From Mantis religiosa (Eukaryota; Arthropoda; Insecta; Mantodea; Mantidae), in assembly GCA_030765055.1 (NCBI GenBank), contig CM060958.1:106366090-106430089 (forward strand): a stretch of DNA of 64,000 nt. Direction: 5' to 3'. The notes beneath the pieces are model-generated. The model saw only the letters and a program-made list of their open reading frames with translations, was not told where the DNA came from and did not search any database. This document shows, piece by piece, positions 10,848 through 22,488 of this stretch (its first letter is position 1; every line of letters begins with the position of its first letter). The position numbers were made by a program, and so were the translations under genes.

Positions 10848-12080
10848 TACGAGGGCTGTTCAATAAAGATTGATCATAATTTTTTACGATCATAATTTTT
10901 CGCACTAAAACACAAACTTATTATATCCTGTTAGCTTAATGTGAAACAAACACGCCGTAGTACTTATATTTTTGGTACTCCTGGTTCCCGCCTGTGAGAA
11001 CCAGGCAAGTTCAGACATGTTCAGTATCGCCTACTGCTGCAATGGAGGTAACACGCGAGGAACAATATGCGGCTTTGAAATTCTGCTTTCGTCTCAACAA
11101 ATCTTTAGTTGAGACCTATACAATGTTACAGGAGCCCTGTGGAGAGTCTGTTCTTCCCCACATCACAGTTTAAAATGTTTAAAGAGGGGAGACAATCGAT
11201 TTCAAATGAAGGTGGACCTGGTGCTCCAGTTACTGCTCTTACGGAAATACTGAACATTTCATTAGGTGCCACTTACACGTTGGGAACAGAAATATTACAT
11301 ATGAGGCGTGTTTGTGCGCGATGAGTTCCAAGACTGTTGATTCCCGAACAAAAGGACACTGGCATGCATGTCTGCATACAGTTAAAGCTGATGTTAGAGG
11401 AAGATCCGAAGTGTCTTTCAAACGCTATTGCTGCTGATGAAACTAGGCTATAACATTTTGATCCTCAGAGCAAACAGCAAAGTTCAGTGTAGAAATCTCC
11501 TTCATCACCAACCCCCAAAAGCAGAAGTAACTGCTTCTGCTGGGAAAGTTCTGGTCATCTCATTCTTCGATATTCATGGAATGGTTTATCAGCATGTTGT
11601 ACCTGCACACACATCAGTAACTGGACAATATTACAGGGATGTCCTGAAAACATTGCAAGTCCATATCAGGCACAAAGGCCACATTTCCGTGAAGCAGGCT
11701 GAATGCTGCACCACGATAATGCGTGGCCGCATATTGCCAATGTTGCTGAATATCTTGCAAAAATCAACGTGAAGTGCATCCCTCACACTCCCTATAGTCC
11801 GGATTTAGCCCCATGTGACTTTTTTCTATTCCCTAACTTGAAGAAATGCCTTCGTGGGAGGCATTATCCATCATCAGAAGCAGCGGTGAAGGCTGCGGAG
11901 GCGATTTTGAAGAATCTCTAAAAATTGTTTCCAGCGTGTCTTTGAATACTGGCAGAAACGCTGGGACAGGCGCATCACATTCAGGGTAAACTATTTTGAG
12001 AAGGACCATCAAAATTATGAGGATGAGTGAAGGTACGTTGTCAAAAAATTGTGGTCATTCTTTATTGAACAGCCCTCGTA
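10848..12080 (+). mobile_element. Mariner family M1, both terminal repeats present
   Basis: Begins TACGAGGGCTGTTCAATAAA and ends with the inverted TTTATTGAACAGCCCTCGTA, 1233 bp including the TA duplications. The family recurs at 19683, 50699 (minus), 56506 and as end fragments at 57088 and 61392. Non-coding ends are well conserved while the transposase is broken, as expected for a neutral fossil. Confidence 0.88.
11041..12030 (+). pseudogene. Mariner M1 transposase, decayed
   Basis: The frame opens at ATG 11041 (MEVTREEQYAALKFCFRLNK). It breaks early by frameshift and loses part of the HTH linker. The first catalytic region is altered (ADETRL where relatives read ADETWLHH). The later frame holds MLHHDNAWPHIANVAEYL (second D) and HTPYSPDLAPCDFFLFP (third D), which gives the D34D spacing. 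Several frameshifts and stops rule out function. The copy at 50699 shows what this one has lost. Confidence 0.85.
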
Positions 12081-13276
12081 TATCTACATGATGTGTTATG
12101 TAAATTTATTTCTCTTAATTAATAGAATTAAACTGTTTTAATTTAAAAAATGGAATTATTTCTTCATAAGATAAAAGTTAATTCTCTAGCTCGACACCAC
12201 GCCTGAATTAACGGAGTTCTCATGCACCGACTGGAGCAGCACCGGAGATCATCTAGAGGCATCGCTACATCTGAGAGCCAGATCTGAGTAGAAGATTTGA
12301 ATCGAGAAAACGTAGCAATCCGTGGCTTCATCTTCTTCTGGGAGGGCTGAATTGAACCCGCAACTACAGTCACAACGTGGGATGAGTGGAGGTGAGGATA
12401 ATTCCATCTCACTTCTTCAGCGTATAAAAGTCCCGCGGCACCCTACAAGTCTAAAATTTAATATTAACTAGAACATCCTCCTAAGATTCACAATAACATC
12501 TTCTATTCTAAATTACGCTTCAGTGATAAATATTTTCAATATTCTCAAAGCTGTTAATATATACTGTTCTCGGGGTAAATAATGAAATGAAAAATAGAAT
12601 GTTTAATTTATTATTATTTAATCTCTACATTAAGTAATACTATTTTACCAGTAAGGTATGTTAGTGTTCCAGTTAAAAAAATACAAAGATCAAAATAAAT
12701 GGATATGATGATAGTTCTAGCGTTTTAAAAATTTGGCCAATAAAGTGCTCCAAGGCTGAAGATCAACAATTTTGTAGAATACGTTAGTCAAAGATGTTTG
12801 AAGTTCTGTATTACAATATGAAAGATGTTGAACAAGATTATATCTCTTTTTGGAAGGAATATCATATCTAAATATTAAATTTTAAACACTTTCACATTTA
12901 TAAAGCTATCCATCAGGAAAATCTATATGGAATCTTCGAAAGTAAGTTTCAAATTTCCCAAGCCCGGGGGCAAGCTGAGTCAAAACAAAATTAGGTGAAA
13001 AGTACTTACAGTTTACAAGATTATTAAGAGTAGGAAAGAATAAATTTCGAGTGATTTGTCCTTTATCGCTGTTTATCCAAGTATTGTTCCACATTTCAAA
13101 AATTTATTTTTCAATGCTTTTTTAACAAATGTGATTGTAGACTCTTTAAAACTGAATTCCTTTGGGATAATGCGTAACGTTTAGCAATTCCATCTGCACT
13201 ATCATTGCCATATGGCCTCTAACCCATGTGATACTCACGTGATTGGTGTTTGTTGTAATATCGCTCCTTAATTTGT
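12081..13276. other. No gene recognised
   Basis: Mostly AT-rich. A less AT-rich block at about 12170-12420 has a minus-strand B-box-like string (GGGTTCAATTC, near 12350) and could be part of an unrecognised SINE. No second copy was found in the window, so it is not called. Confidence 0.4.
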
Positions 13277-13280
13277 TTAA

Positions 13281-14324
13281 CCTCCTTTGGGCGCGTTAAC
13301 TTCCGTGACGCCGTTAGTCATATGACGGTAATTGTGTTTTATCATTTGTTTCAATTGTTTGAAAACGAATGTAGCTTATTATTAATCGGAAGCGTTTCTT
13401 GGACATAGTCATCCTAACAATATTGACACCAAGTTAATAAAGGCTTTCATTTCTTTTAAGTCTGAGTCTCTGAAATCACTCTCACGTTCATATTGCACTT
13501 TGAAATCATCAATGCGTCTATTGATGTTTTGCACAATTAGATGCAGAATATCATTACTGACGAAAAGCTTCCAACAGTCAATTGTTTTGGCATTCCCCAC
13601 AACTCCAGGTAATAAGTATGTTATGGGGTCGAGCGTATATTGCCTTCCAAGTATTTTTTTCCATTTTGTTCCATCCTTACCTAAAATAAAAGATAAGTTG
13701 TATTATTATCATCATCACCACCAACATCATCAATATCTTCATCGTTATTACCTTGTGTCTTTTGTAATCACCAAATAGTAACTTTTAAAATTTTCTAGCA
13801 CTTTATTACTTTCATATTCATCAACATTATATGTATCGGTGTCAACAGACATATCCGTAGTCAGGTTCTATAAAATTATACTCAATCGGCAGCGCATTAT
13901 CATCGTCGAAGATAAGGCGGTGTACCTCCTCCAAATCCTCAGGATTTTCCAAATCATATTCTTGGCTCATTTTCAAACATACGATTCACAGTAATAAAAA
14001 AGGCACTCTCAATTTACCTTGCAGCTACGCAACCGCTTCTGTCAGCATTCTCTAGGAACGACGTGGTTGGATCCGATAGCGGCGACTATATGTAATGTGA
14101 GTTGGCGCGATGTATCTGACTGATACAACAGCACACACGTGATGACGTTTGCCTTGTTTGCAAACTTAGCATTAGGGAGAAATGGTTGAAACTTACAGGA
14201 AACAATATCAAAGGTATGATGAATGATGCCCTGGCTCGGCAAGTCCTTGTCTCTACTTATTGCCATAATAATGAAACAAATTTAGGCCATGTATCTCAGA
14301 GATACATGTGCGAATAACGAAGGG
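13281..14324 (-). mobile_element. piggyBac-like element, internally deleted
   Basis: On the minus strand the 5' end is TTAA (14325-14328) followed by CCCTTCGTTATTCGC, with a subterminal palindrome TGTATCTCTGAGATACA. TTAA plus CCCT-type ends are the mark of piggyBac elements. The left boundary is less sure: a TTAA at 13277-13280 followed by CCTCCTTTGGGCGCG is a candidate other end. The coding part stops early, so at least the C-terminal half of the transposase gene is gone. Confidence 0.7.
13310..13970 (-). pseudogene. piggyBac transposase, N-terminal remnant
   Basis: Starts at an ATG at 13970 (MSQEYDLENPEDLEEV, LIFDDDNALP), an acidic N terminus typical of the family. It shifts frame near 13855 and passes a degenerate GAT/CAT-rich tract (13690-13745). 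It resumes GKDGTKW, then AKTIDCWKLFVSNDIL, IVQNINRRID and SDLKEMKAFINLVSILLG, which is the start of the DDE_Tnp_1_7-type domain. A further frameshift near 13402 leads to SKKRFRLIISYIRF. The catalytic aspartates downstream are absent. In the family, these proteins cut and paste at TTAA; this copy cannot. The ORF near 14042-14266 is within the 5' untranslated part and is not called. Confidence 0.78.
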
Positions 14325-14328
14325 TTAA

Positions 14329-14699
14329 TTTGGACTTTATAAAAATATCATTAAGTCTCTCTTTATTCGGAAGGAATCCTGTGCAATTGTTATAACTGGT
14401 ACACATTAGGAGATGGACAAAACTGCACGAGAAATGTACATATTTTTTAAATTATCCACTTATTTAAAAAAATAGTAAATGCCTTTGTCATTTTAGAGGT
14501 TTTTTAAAACAAATTTTAATATTTCTAATAACTAAGAGGTTAAAAATTAATATTTGGTTGTTAGGAATCGTTAAAAACCAATGACAGCATTACTAACCTT
14601 CATTAAATTGGAAGAAGTAATCAACTCTTGAACAATTCCAAGAATTGGGGTAGCTAATGAAATATTCATGTAAAAGAATGTTGGGCATCTTCTTACTTC
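14329..14699. other. No gene recognised
   Basis: AT-rich flank between the piggyBac end and a LINE scrap. Confidence 0.5.
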
Positions 14700-15155
14700 T
14701 TCAACTTCTCCCCGACACTCTTCCAAGTTTTAGAAATGCTGCGTATCGTATCTTTACTCGGAATGGTTCGTTAATTTTTAGATATAGCGTGTTAAGATTT
14801 AAACTGTTGTACCTCCCTGTTATTCCTTTGCATCCAAGTATTAAAACATTTTTGTTTGTTACGGCTCCATGCTTATCGCTCTGGTTCGTGGAGATTTCTT
14901 GCCCCCTTTTCTTCTTTTCTGTCATCCGTTCAGAAGATATGTTCATCCCATTTTGTTTTATTTTCTCTACGGGATCAAATACGTTCAAATCCTTATGGAT
15001 GTTGTCACTGCGCTTTTATCTATTTAAGTGTACCGTACTAGAAATCGTGAATATTTCATTTAAGAAGCTTGGATTCTTTTTGTTTGCTTTTTCAGCGTTT
15101 ACGTTTCTAAGGCATGCAATGTTCCAGGTACTGATGTTATTTGTAATATTGTAAG
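14700..15155 (-). pseudogene. LINE reverse-transcriptase C-terminal scrap
   Basis: Minus-strand reading gives a stop-interrupted frame with SDNIHKDLNVFDPVEKIKQ, and KTKWDEHIF in an overlapping frame. This resembles the conserved C-terminal stretch of insect LINE ORF2 proteins (R-x-DI-x-ELNIF-x(3)-EKI, then W-x-EHI-x-RM). The fragment at 54260 belongs to the same broad type and is clearer. The opposite plus-strand frame of 165 codons (14657-15154) is unusually hydrophobic and is most likely the antisense shadow of this scrap. Confidence is limited by frameshifts. Confidence 0.45.
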
Positions 15156-15426
15156 TGATTTTCCTTTCTTACTTTCCCACCCAGCATCACATAAGTATTG
15201 ACAATTTTGTAATTTGTTTTTGATATCCTTACTTTTATAGGAGTCAAAGTACTACGTTGAACCCTTTCACTATTTCTAGATATCTTTCATTTAAACTGCT
15301 TTTGTTCCTTGAATAGTGCGATCCATATAAACTTGAACTACTTCAGTAGGTCATAACTTTTGAACCAATAATAGAAAACACCTGCAGCTTTGGAAGAATA
15401 TAATACACAATTGGGAGATTACATTA

Positions 15427-16710
15427 CAGTATGCGCAATTTATCTTGAGCGTTCGTGTAGCAAGTCCTCACTCGGTAGGTTTCGGCTAACTCCGTAAACA
15501 CAGATGACAACTTAGAAACATGAAATGCACTAAACTAGTACACTCTGACATCTAGTGACTAATATGCTAAGTTTTTACGTGCGCTCTTTCTTTTCTGTGT
15601 ACCTTCGTTTTGTGCAAGTTTGAGGTTAATTACTACAGCTTAACCAGTTTGTAATTAAGGCTGAGGGCACACCAAACTCATCATCATATGTACCTTCCGA
15701 GCAACGAACTCTGACTCGGAAACATGCGCGCACAGTCGCGCATAGTGATGGCCACAAAATAATAGCGAAAGTTGCAGAAAGTTGCGATATAGAAAAGGAT
15801 AACAACCTGTTAATATTCCCATTCAGCAAATCAATAGAACGAGCTGCTGCTTACATAGCAAAAAGCGTCAGCACTGTCAGGCGTATCAAATCGTTTGGTA
15901 CATCTCATCCCAATGAATCTCCAAAAACAACAAGAAAAAGCAGTTAAGGCTCTGATCTGTGTGTGGTAATAACTAATAGTAATGTTTTCCTTCTTTCTTC
16001 TTTTCCCTTTAATCCTTTCCTTTTGGCTTCCTCCTTTTTCTTATATCTTGCTCTTTTATCTTTCTTTTTTTTTTTTGCTCTGAGCCGTTTGTATATTTCT
16101 ACATAGCTTTCTATTTCCCTCCATTACCAAAGCTACACCGGTATTTAATAGAGGCCAAAAAACGTAGGAGCAAAACTTACGTATGTTGTGGATGTTATGG
16201 TTCTCGAAAGTGGACACACTATTATTCGTTTACCTCCTTATAACTGTGATCTGAATGCAATTGAACTGGTGAGGGCAAAAATAAAGAACGTTTTCAGCGG
16301 ACACAACGTTGCTGGTAATATGTCGGCTCCAAATCTGCAGAAACTTGCTATAATACAAGCACTCTCTTTTGTAATTTCGACGGATTGGGAAGGATACTGC
16401 AAGAACTGGAAATGAAATATTGGAGAAATAATGATGTAATTGAAAATGCGATTGATGAAATTATGAACAGATCAGAGGATACTAGCAATGAAACTGATGC
16501 AGTGGACTCAGAAAACAAAGAATCACAAAGCGAATTCCACAGATCTCATACTTGAGGCGCATATCTTCACTTATCTTACACACTATTTTGCTGAACTTTG
16601 TTTTTCAAGGTTGACCACACTGCAGAAACAAAAGAGCGTTAGCTCTAGCATCTTCCCCTCTGCCGTCACCACCCCGTAAATCCAGCGCTCTTCTTATCTT
16701 GCGCGTACTA
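15427..16710 (+). mobile_element. Tc1-like element nested at a TA site
   Basis: The ends are imperfect inverted repeats: CAGTATGCGCAA at 15427 and TTGCGCGTACTA ending at 16710. TA flanks both sides (15425-15426 and 16711-16712). Joining the flanks at one TA gives GATTACATTACACTATTTAC, which matches the uninterrupted arm of the 29.3-29.97 kb copy almost exactly. The insertion site is therefore exact and the element is 1284 bp. Confidence 0.82.
15640..16556 (+). pseudogene. Tc1-like (DDE_3-type) transposase remnant
   Basis: The N-terminal part (about 15700-15945) reads IIAKVAESCDIEKDNNLL, then RAAAYIAKSVSTVRRIKSFG, a helix-turn-helix typical of these transposases, and ends at a TAA. The C-terminal part (16188-16415) reads GHTIIRLPPYNCDLNAIEL, the conserved motif before the last acidic residue (relatives read LPPYHC-x-LNPIE), then ISTDWEGYCKNW. 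A shifted frame continues DVIENAIDEIMNRSEDTSNE to about 16556. The central part with the first catalytic D is missing and replaced by a polypyrimidine-rich stretch (15980-16090). It is not functional. Confidence 0.72.
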
Positions 16711-16890
16711 TACACTATTTACATCCCAGAGAAAATGTTGGAAGTGTCCTCCAACAGCCACTATACATGTTTGCAGTCGTATTACCATATTCTCTGAAGT
16801 TTTACGGAGAGTATCCTCACCAATGTTTCTTACTTCGGTTTGAATGGATTCCTTGAGAACATCAATTGTCCGTGGACTCTGCTTGTGCAC
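16708..16890 (-). pseudogene. Inverted C-terminal transposase segment of the fold-back element
   Basis: The open minus frame has SPRTIDVLKESIQTEVRNIG, then RKTSENMVIRLQTCIVAVGG and HFQHFL. This is the C-terminal tail common in insect Tc1/mariner-type transposases (a P-R-T-ID-LKE-I motif, then R-x-C-x(4)-GGHF-x-H-L). It lies inverted relative to the direct coding block at 16960-17070. This shows that the long arm of the fold-back element contains duplicated coding sequence. The same arrangement occurs at 29700-29850. Confidence 0.72.
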
Positions 16891-17085
16891 TATTTTTTAG
16901 ATATCCCACAAGAAAAAATCCGGTGAGGTTAGGTCAAGGGATCTGGGAGGACAGCTAAATGATATTGAATTGAGAGAAGGTTATTTCCATCAAGATGGAG
17001 CAACGTGTCATACATCTAATGACACTATGGAACTTGTAACCAGCTTCTTTGATAATCGAATAATCTCAATCAGTGGCCAGTTATA

Positions 17086-17374
17086 AGAAAATAATAATAT
17101 TAAAAAAGATCTAAAGATTATTTTGGCGTGCGAGAGTTTTATTTTATTTAAAACTTCGTGTCACAAACTTAAAATTTCTTAAACTTAAATACCAAATGCG
17201 GTAAAATAAGACCTGAAGCTCTCCTGGCAACGAATATGTTCAAGATCTTCTCGGGAAGCAAACCGGGTGAAAAGACGATTAGAAATCGACGTTTCGGAAG
17301 CGTACATCTCTCCCGTTATCAGCATATTTATAAAATGTTATAACCGCAAATGAAGTTGGATTCTGTGTATTTGG
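17086..17374. other. No gene recognised
   Basis: AT-rich flank. No feature supported. Confidence 0.5.
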
Positions 17375-18272
17375 ACACTACACCATCATTTACCACAGTG
17401 AAATTTTGGGCAGCTGAATTTAAATATGGCCTTAAGAGCTTGGATACGATGAGCGTTCCAGACGTCCAAAAACTGCAACTACCGACGAAATCATAGCCAA
17501 AGTTCACCAAATGCTGCTATATGACCGCCGAATTAAAGTGAGAGAGATAGCAGAGGCTACGAAAATGCCAAAAGAACGTGTTTGTCACACATTAAATCAA
17601 CATTTAGACATGAGAAAGCTGCCCACGCGTTGGGCGCCGCGTTTGCTTAGGTTAGACCATAAAAATGTTCGAATGAACATTTCCATCGCTCTGTTGGCGC
17701 AGTTTAGGGTAATAAATCCGAGTTTGGGCGTCGATTAATTACTGTAGAGGAAATTTGGATACACCATTATACGCCCGAAACAAAAACATAGTCCAAAAAA
17801 AACTTTTTTCATCTGGGAAAGTGTTGGCGACTGTTTTTGGGTATAGTCATGAAGCTATTTTAATCGATTATCTCGAAAAAGGAAACACCATTACAGGAGC
17901 ATACTAAGCATCATTACTTGACAACCTGAAGGCAGAACGTGCGGAAAAACGGCCACATTTTCCGAAAAAGAAAATCCTGTTTCAGCAAGACAACGCACCG
18001 TCTCACACCTCAGCGGTTGCAATTGCGAAAATCCACGAATTACGGTTTGAGCTGCTTGACCATCCGCCTTACTCACCAGATCTAGCCCCAAGCGAATTCT
18101 GTTTGTTCCCTCATCTGAAAATTGCGCTCGGAGGAGACAGATTTTCGTCAACTGAAGAGGCAATCAGCTTCGTGAAGAATTATTTTGCAGAGAAAAACGC
18201 CGAGTACTATTTGGACGGGTTACAGAGACGGGAGCATCGCTGGGAGAAGTGTGTAGAGTTACAAGGAGGCTA
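17375..18272 (+). pseudogene. Mariner M2 transposase, near-complete but broken
   Basis: Reads VKFWAAEFKYG, then TTDEIIAKVHQMLLYDRRIK, REIAEATKMPKERV and LPTRWAPRLL (both HTH motifs and the linker). The first catalytic motif is VEEIWIHH, where relatives have D-E-T-W, so the first D is E here. The second motif is intact (LFQQDNAPSHTS). The third reads SPDLAPSEFCLFP, with E for the usual D. The C terminus is NYFAEKNAEYYLDGLQRREH and RWEKCVELQGG-stop. Frameshifts lie at about 17440, 17720 and 17780 and a stop at about 17906. Two altered catalytic residues and the breaks make it inactive. Its TIR type suggests the irritans group. Confidence 0.85.
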
Positions 18273-18353
18273 AGTTTAAAAATAAAAATAAAAACTTTTT
18301 AAAAATGTCTTGTATCTTTAAGAGGTGGGAAACTTTCCAGACCACCCTCGTAT
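17375..18353 (+). mobile_element. Mariner family M2, 5'-truncated
   Basis: The transposase coding region is followed by a right terminal repeat, AACTTTCCAGACCACCCTCG, ending with TA near 18353. The matching left terminal repeat is not found; similarity begins within the N-terminal coding region near 17375. Confidence 0.82.
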
Positions 18354-19598
18354 ACTGGGCTGTCATTTTTCAGCACATTTAAAAGCCATCGATATAGGCC
18401 GGGTTTGAATCCACAATCTTGCAATCAAACGACCGGCACCTAAGAAAATGAACTATCTATATCAGGGATTTTGCCCTTCAAGCGATATTGCTGAATATCG
18501 AATCTTAAATTTAAAGTTTCACTATAGAAAAATTGAACTGGTTACAGTAGTGAAGTGAATTTAGGGAGATGATGATGAAAACTATTTAACAATATGAACA
18601 AGACCTCAACAATAACTCTCCTAGTAGAGTCTAGTAAATAGTCTACAAGGTCTGTTAAAGGCAACCGTTTGCAATAAAACTGGAGGATATATCCCTCCTC
18701 TACCTTTACGTCGATCTAATTTAACTCTTACGCCTGACTTGATCTGGTACACATAAGCCGGCTACGTATACGATTTTGTCATTGAGAATAAAGTGGAATA
18801 AGATCAAGCGGAGCGGAGATCGAGTTTACGTTGCTCTCAACATAAAAATAGCACCTTGTCCCCTTAACGACCACATTAGCGTCCTCCTACACGACCGGAT
18901 GTTATGTATCATCTCCTGGCACTTGTCACTTCGCTTCTCTAAACACGTTTTTTTCATGGTTATTTAACTTCTTAGTTGTGTAAAGCAAATCCAAGTAGTC
19001 TACAAATATTACAGAGATAAATGGAGGCGCTCCAGAACAGCACTGCCTTTGTTTCATTTACTCACAATGTTCCTAACTCGCTTATGGCCTTGTATACATG
19101 TACAACGTGGTTAAGTTTTGAATGCAGGCGGATCCTTTGGCAACACAAAATTAAAATACACAGCGTAAAAATGGACTATTTAAATGTTTTTAAAAGTTGC
19201 TTAACGATAAAGCTGGAACCACGCTACCGTGGACGACTTGCGGTTGGGGAGTTCCGGCTTCAAATCCTGGCACCGACCAACATAACCAAACGTTTTATTG
19301 CAAAAGCTACGAAAATTCTGAAATGAATAATTTGACTCGCGAATTTTCCTATTAATGCACTTCTTCCGTCATACCAAGATCATCGTTGCTACATTGAGGT
19401 ACTAGATAAAACGGGTGCTTGCTCCTCGACAAACTAGTGGCTTATGAATTATTGTCCTATAAGTAGAAACTTAATCATAAAAAGGAAAATTAAATGCGTA
19501 ATGAAGAAGGTTTTGGTCCTTATTGATAACTCATGAGAAACAAAATACGTTGCTTAGCACCAAGGAGCGTTGCCAAAACTCCCTGCCATATTTACAGC
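18354..19598. other. No gene recognised
   Basis: An open plus frame of about 100 codons at 19021-19326 has no recognisable domain. Within it, GGCTTCAAATCCTGGCACC near 19256 looks B-box-like, but no A box or second copy was found. Confidence 0.4.

Positions 19599-19680
<82 letters not shown>
19599..19680 (+). repeat. (GT)n microsatellite
   Basis: An almost pure GT repeat of about 38 units, abutting the left end of a mariner copy. The minus-strand frame across it (poly Thr-His) is an artefact. Confidence 0.97.
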
Positions 19681-19682
<2 letters not shown>

Positions 19683-21324
19683 ACGAGAGCTGTTGAGTAA
19701 AGAATGATCACAATTTTTACGGGCATAACTTTTCGCACTAAAATTCAATCTTATTATATTCTGTTAGCTTAATGTAAAACAAACACGCCTTAGTAGTTTC
19801 ATTGTTGGTACTCCTGGTTCCCGCCTGTGAGGACAAGGCAAATTCAGACATGTTCAGTATCGCCTACCGCTGCAACGAAGGTAACACGCGAGGAACAATT
19901 CTGCTATGGTCTCAACAAACCTACAGTTGAGGCCTATACAAAATACAGGAGGCCTATGGAGAGTCTGTTCTTCCCTACAGCACAGCTGAAGGTGTTTTAA
20001 AATGTTTAAAGAGGGGAGACAAACAATTTCAAAGGAAGGTGGGCCCGGTGCTGCAGTTACTGCTCTTACGGAAGAAAACATCAACACTGCTGCTGCCATT
20101 GTGAGAGAGGATCGACGAATTACCTTAAGATCACCTGCTCAAATACTGAACATTTCATTGCGTGCCACCCTCACGTTGGTGACAGAAACATTACACATTT
20201 TTTTTTTATTTTATTCAATGATCGATCAGCAGTACATGCTTTACAGTTCCTTGTTGGCTAATTGAATCTCTATAAACTATATAATAACATGTAAGGAAAA
20301 CCAAGTTGGCTCCTATTATCTTCTTAACACTATGAAACAAGAGAAAATAAGTTAATTAAAACAAACAAGTAATCAAAGAGATAAGAACAATAGTCATTGT
20401 GAAACAATATTCATAGTGTTTTCAATCAGAGTCACTAAGTAGGAGATCCTGTGGGAGTCGTCTCTTCAGGCGCGTGGGCTGGCGGGTTCGTACGCCGATG
20501 TCGTACATCACAGCTCCTGGAACATCTGGCAGGTAACATTACACATGAGACGTGTTTGTGTGTGATGGGTTCAAGACTGTTGATTCCCGAACAAAAGGAC
20601 ATTCGCATGCAGGTCTGAATGTAGTTAAAGTTGATTTTAGAGGAAGATCCGGAGTTTCTTTCAAACGTAATCACTGCTGATGAAACTTGGCTACATCATC
20701 TTGATCTGAGAGCAAACAGCAATGCTCAGTGTGGAAATCTCCTTCATCACCAACCCCCAGAAGGCAAAAGTGGTTGCTTGTGCTGGAAAAGTTATGGTCA
20801 TCTCATTCGTTGATATTCATGGAATGGTTTATCAGCATGTTGTACCTGCACACACATCAGTAACTGGACAATACTACAAGGATGTCCTGAAAACATTATA
20901 AATCCATATCGGCGCAAAAGACCGCATTACATGAAGCAGGCTGGATGCTACACCACGATAATGTGCGGCTGCATATTCCCAATGTTGCTGCTGAATATCT
21001 TCCAGATATCACCGTGAAGTGCATCCCTCACCCTCCCTATGGTCCAAATTTAGCCCCATGTTAGTCCTTTTATTCCATAACTTGAAGAAACGCCTTCGTG
21101 GGAGGCATTATTCATCATCAGAAGCAGTGCTGAAGGCTGCGGAGCGATTTTGAAGGATCTCTCAAGAAATGTTTTCCAGCATGTCTTTTAAGACTGGCAG
21201 AAACGCTCGGATAAGTGCATCGCATTCAGGAGAAACTATTTTGAGAAGGATCATCTAAATTATGGGGATGAGTAAAGGTACATTGTGAAAAAGAAATTGT
21301 GATCATTCTTTAACAGCCTTCGTA
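19683..21324 (+). mobile_element. Mariner family M1 copy split by a LINE end
   Basis: The left end ACGAGAGCTGTTGAGTAAAG and right end CATTCTTTAACAGCCTTCG match family M1. The transposase relics read FKEGRQTISKEGGPGA, TEENINTAA and ITADETWLHHLD, with many breaks. A 336-bp minus-strand LINE end is inserted at 20199-20534. Confidence 0.85.
20199..20534 (-). mobile_element. 5'-truncated LINE insertion with poly(A)
   Basis: The identical 12-bp flanks AACATTACACAT (20187-20198 and 20535-20546) are a target-site duplication. On the minus strand the insert opens with an ORF2 tail (DVPGAVMYDIGVRTRQPTRL, then LPQDLLLSDSD-stop). A 3' untranslated region follows, with an AATAAA signal and a poly(A) run next to the duplication. 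This is the classic shape of target-primed LINE insertion with 5' truncation. Most of the reverse transcriptase is absent. Confidence 0.85.
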
Positions 21325-21949
21325 TACGTGTATATACACACATATATATACAGAATATATATAAAAATTATATATACATCCTTGTATATGTTAGGATTAA
21401 TATCTTATTTGACAATTTGGTTACTTTATGTTATTTTAATAAATGTGGTTTTAAAAGTTAAACTACTGTAATTTTGTCTAAAAATTAGTTAATTGTAACC
21501 ACGTGTTTTTCTACCGTCAGAGTAGTTATACGCTATGCAGCATTTCCAGAACTGGGAAGAGTGCCAAGTACGAATTCGGATATTGGATTTTTAACATTTT
21601 TTCCTGTGAATATGAAGCGATGTTAACCCGTTATTTGCAACAGTTGGGGGTAATTATAACGATTAAATATGAGGATTACTATTAAAACTCAGTAGAGCAT
21701 TGGAGAAGTTTATAAAGATCATGAAGAATAAATTTATTATTAATTTTAGTTAAAAGAAAGTAACTGCATCGTCGGGTAAGCTAAATGACGTGTTATATCT
21801 AAAAATTTAAATAATTTTTGAAGGATTATATGCATGAAACTATTATTCCAATAATATGTTTAAGCGGAAGAAAATTATCGTTTGTAGGTTACCTATGCAT
21901 GTCATATGAATTACGGTTTTATATGAACGTATTGTTCTCGAGAAGTTGA
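21325..21949. other. No gene; TA-rich start
   Basis: Starts with a TATATA/CACA-rich stretch (about 21325-21390). The rest is AT-rich with no recognised content. Confidence 0.5.
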
Positions 21950-22488
21950 TTCTCACCGGCTTGTCCCCACTACGGGGAGACATCAAGCCATTCCCGATCA
22001 TCAGTTTGAATTTCGCCTGGGCACTCGACAGTCCAGCAGTTAATGCGTGTGGTGGAGACCGCTGCCCTGGGTTTCCAGGAAGGCGCCTTCATGACTGCGG
22101 TTTCGTTGAACGTCGAGAAAGCCTTCTCTACGACATGGCATGCCGGGCTCCTATACAAACTGATCAACTTGGGGCTCCCAACACTGATGATCAACATCCT
22201 ACACAGCTTCCTACGACACCGCACCTTCAAAGTTACAGTTGCGGGGAAAACATCTACACTAAGACCATTGAGAGAGGGAGTCACCGATGGCTCTGTACTA
22301 TCTCCCACCTTATTGAATGTCTTTATGGCAGATTTCCCCACAGAGCCACAAGTCGAAATGGCACAATACGCTGACGACGTGCTTCTGTTCTGTAAAGACA
22401 AACACATCATCAGAATGGAAATTAATTGTTCTTTCACACTGGCCGTGTGTAGGCTAAATTGTGAATTTAATGTCATATCGGCACGTTG

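Larger units (their letters stand above)
15314..17075 (+). mobile_element. Fold-back Tc1/mariner-like element (family F), interrupted
   Basis: The left end (GATCCATATAAACTTGAAC, GTCATAACTTTTGAACC, CAATTGGGAGATTACATTA) matches the end of the 29289-29972 element. It is cut at 15426 by a nested transposon and resumes at 16711 (CACTATTTACATCCCAG, AGAAAATGTTGGAAGTGTCC). The stretch up to about 16900 is the inverted coding tail, followed at 16960-17070 by the direct coding strand (EGYFHQDGATCHTSND). Long arms facing each other over coding sequence make it a hairpin-type element. The right arm is missing after about 17075. Confidence 0.75.

Noticed and set aside
14657..15154. A 165-codon hydrophobic membrane protein on the plus strand
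   Set aside because: The opposite strand carries LINE-like coding motifs; the plus frame looks like their antisense shadow.
19256..19275. A further SINE head at 19.2 kb
   Set aside because: Only a B-box-like string is present; no A box at the right spacing and no matching copy.
19554..19748. A Thr-His repeat protein on the minus strand
   Set aside because: It is the translation of a (GT)n microsatellite.
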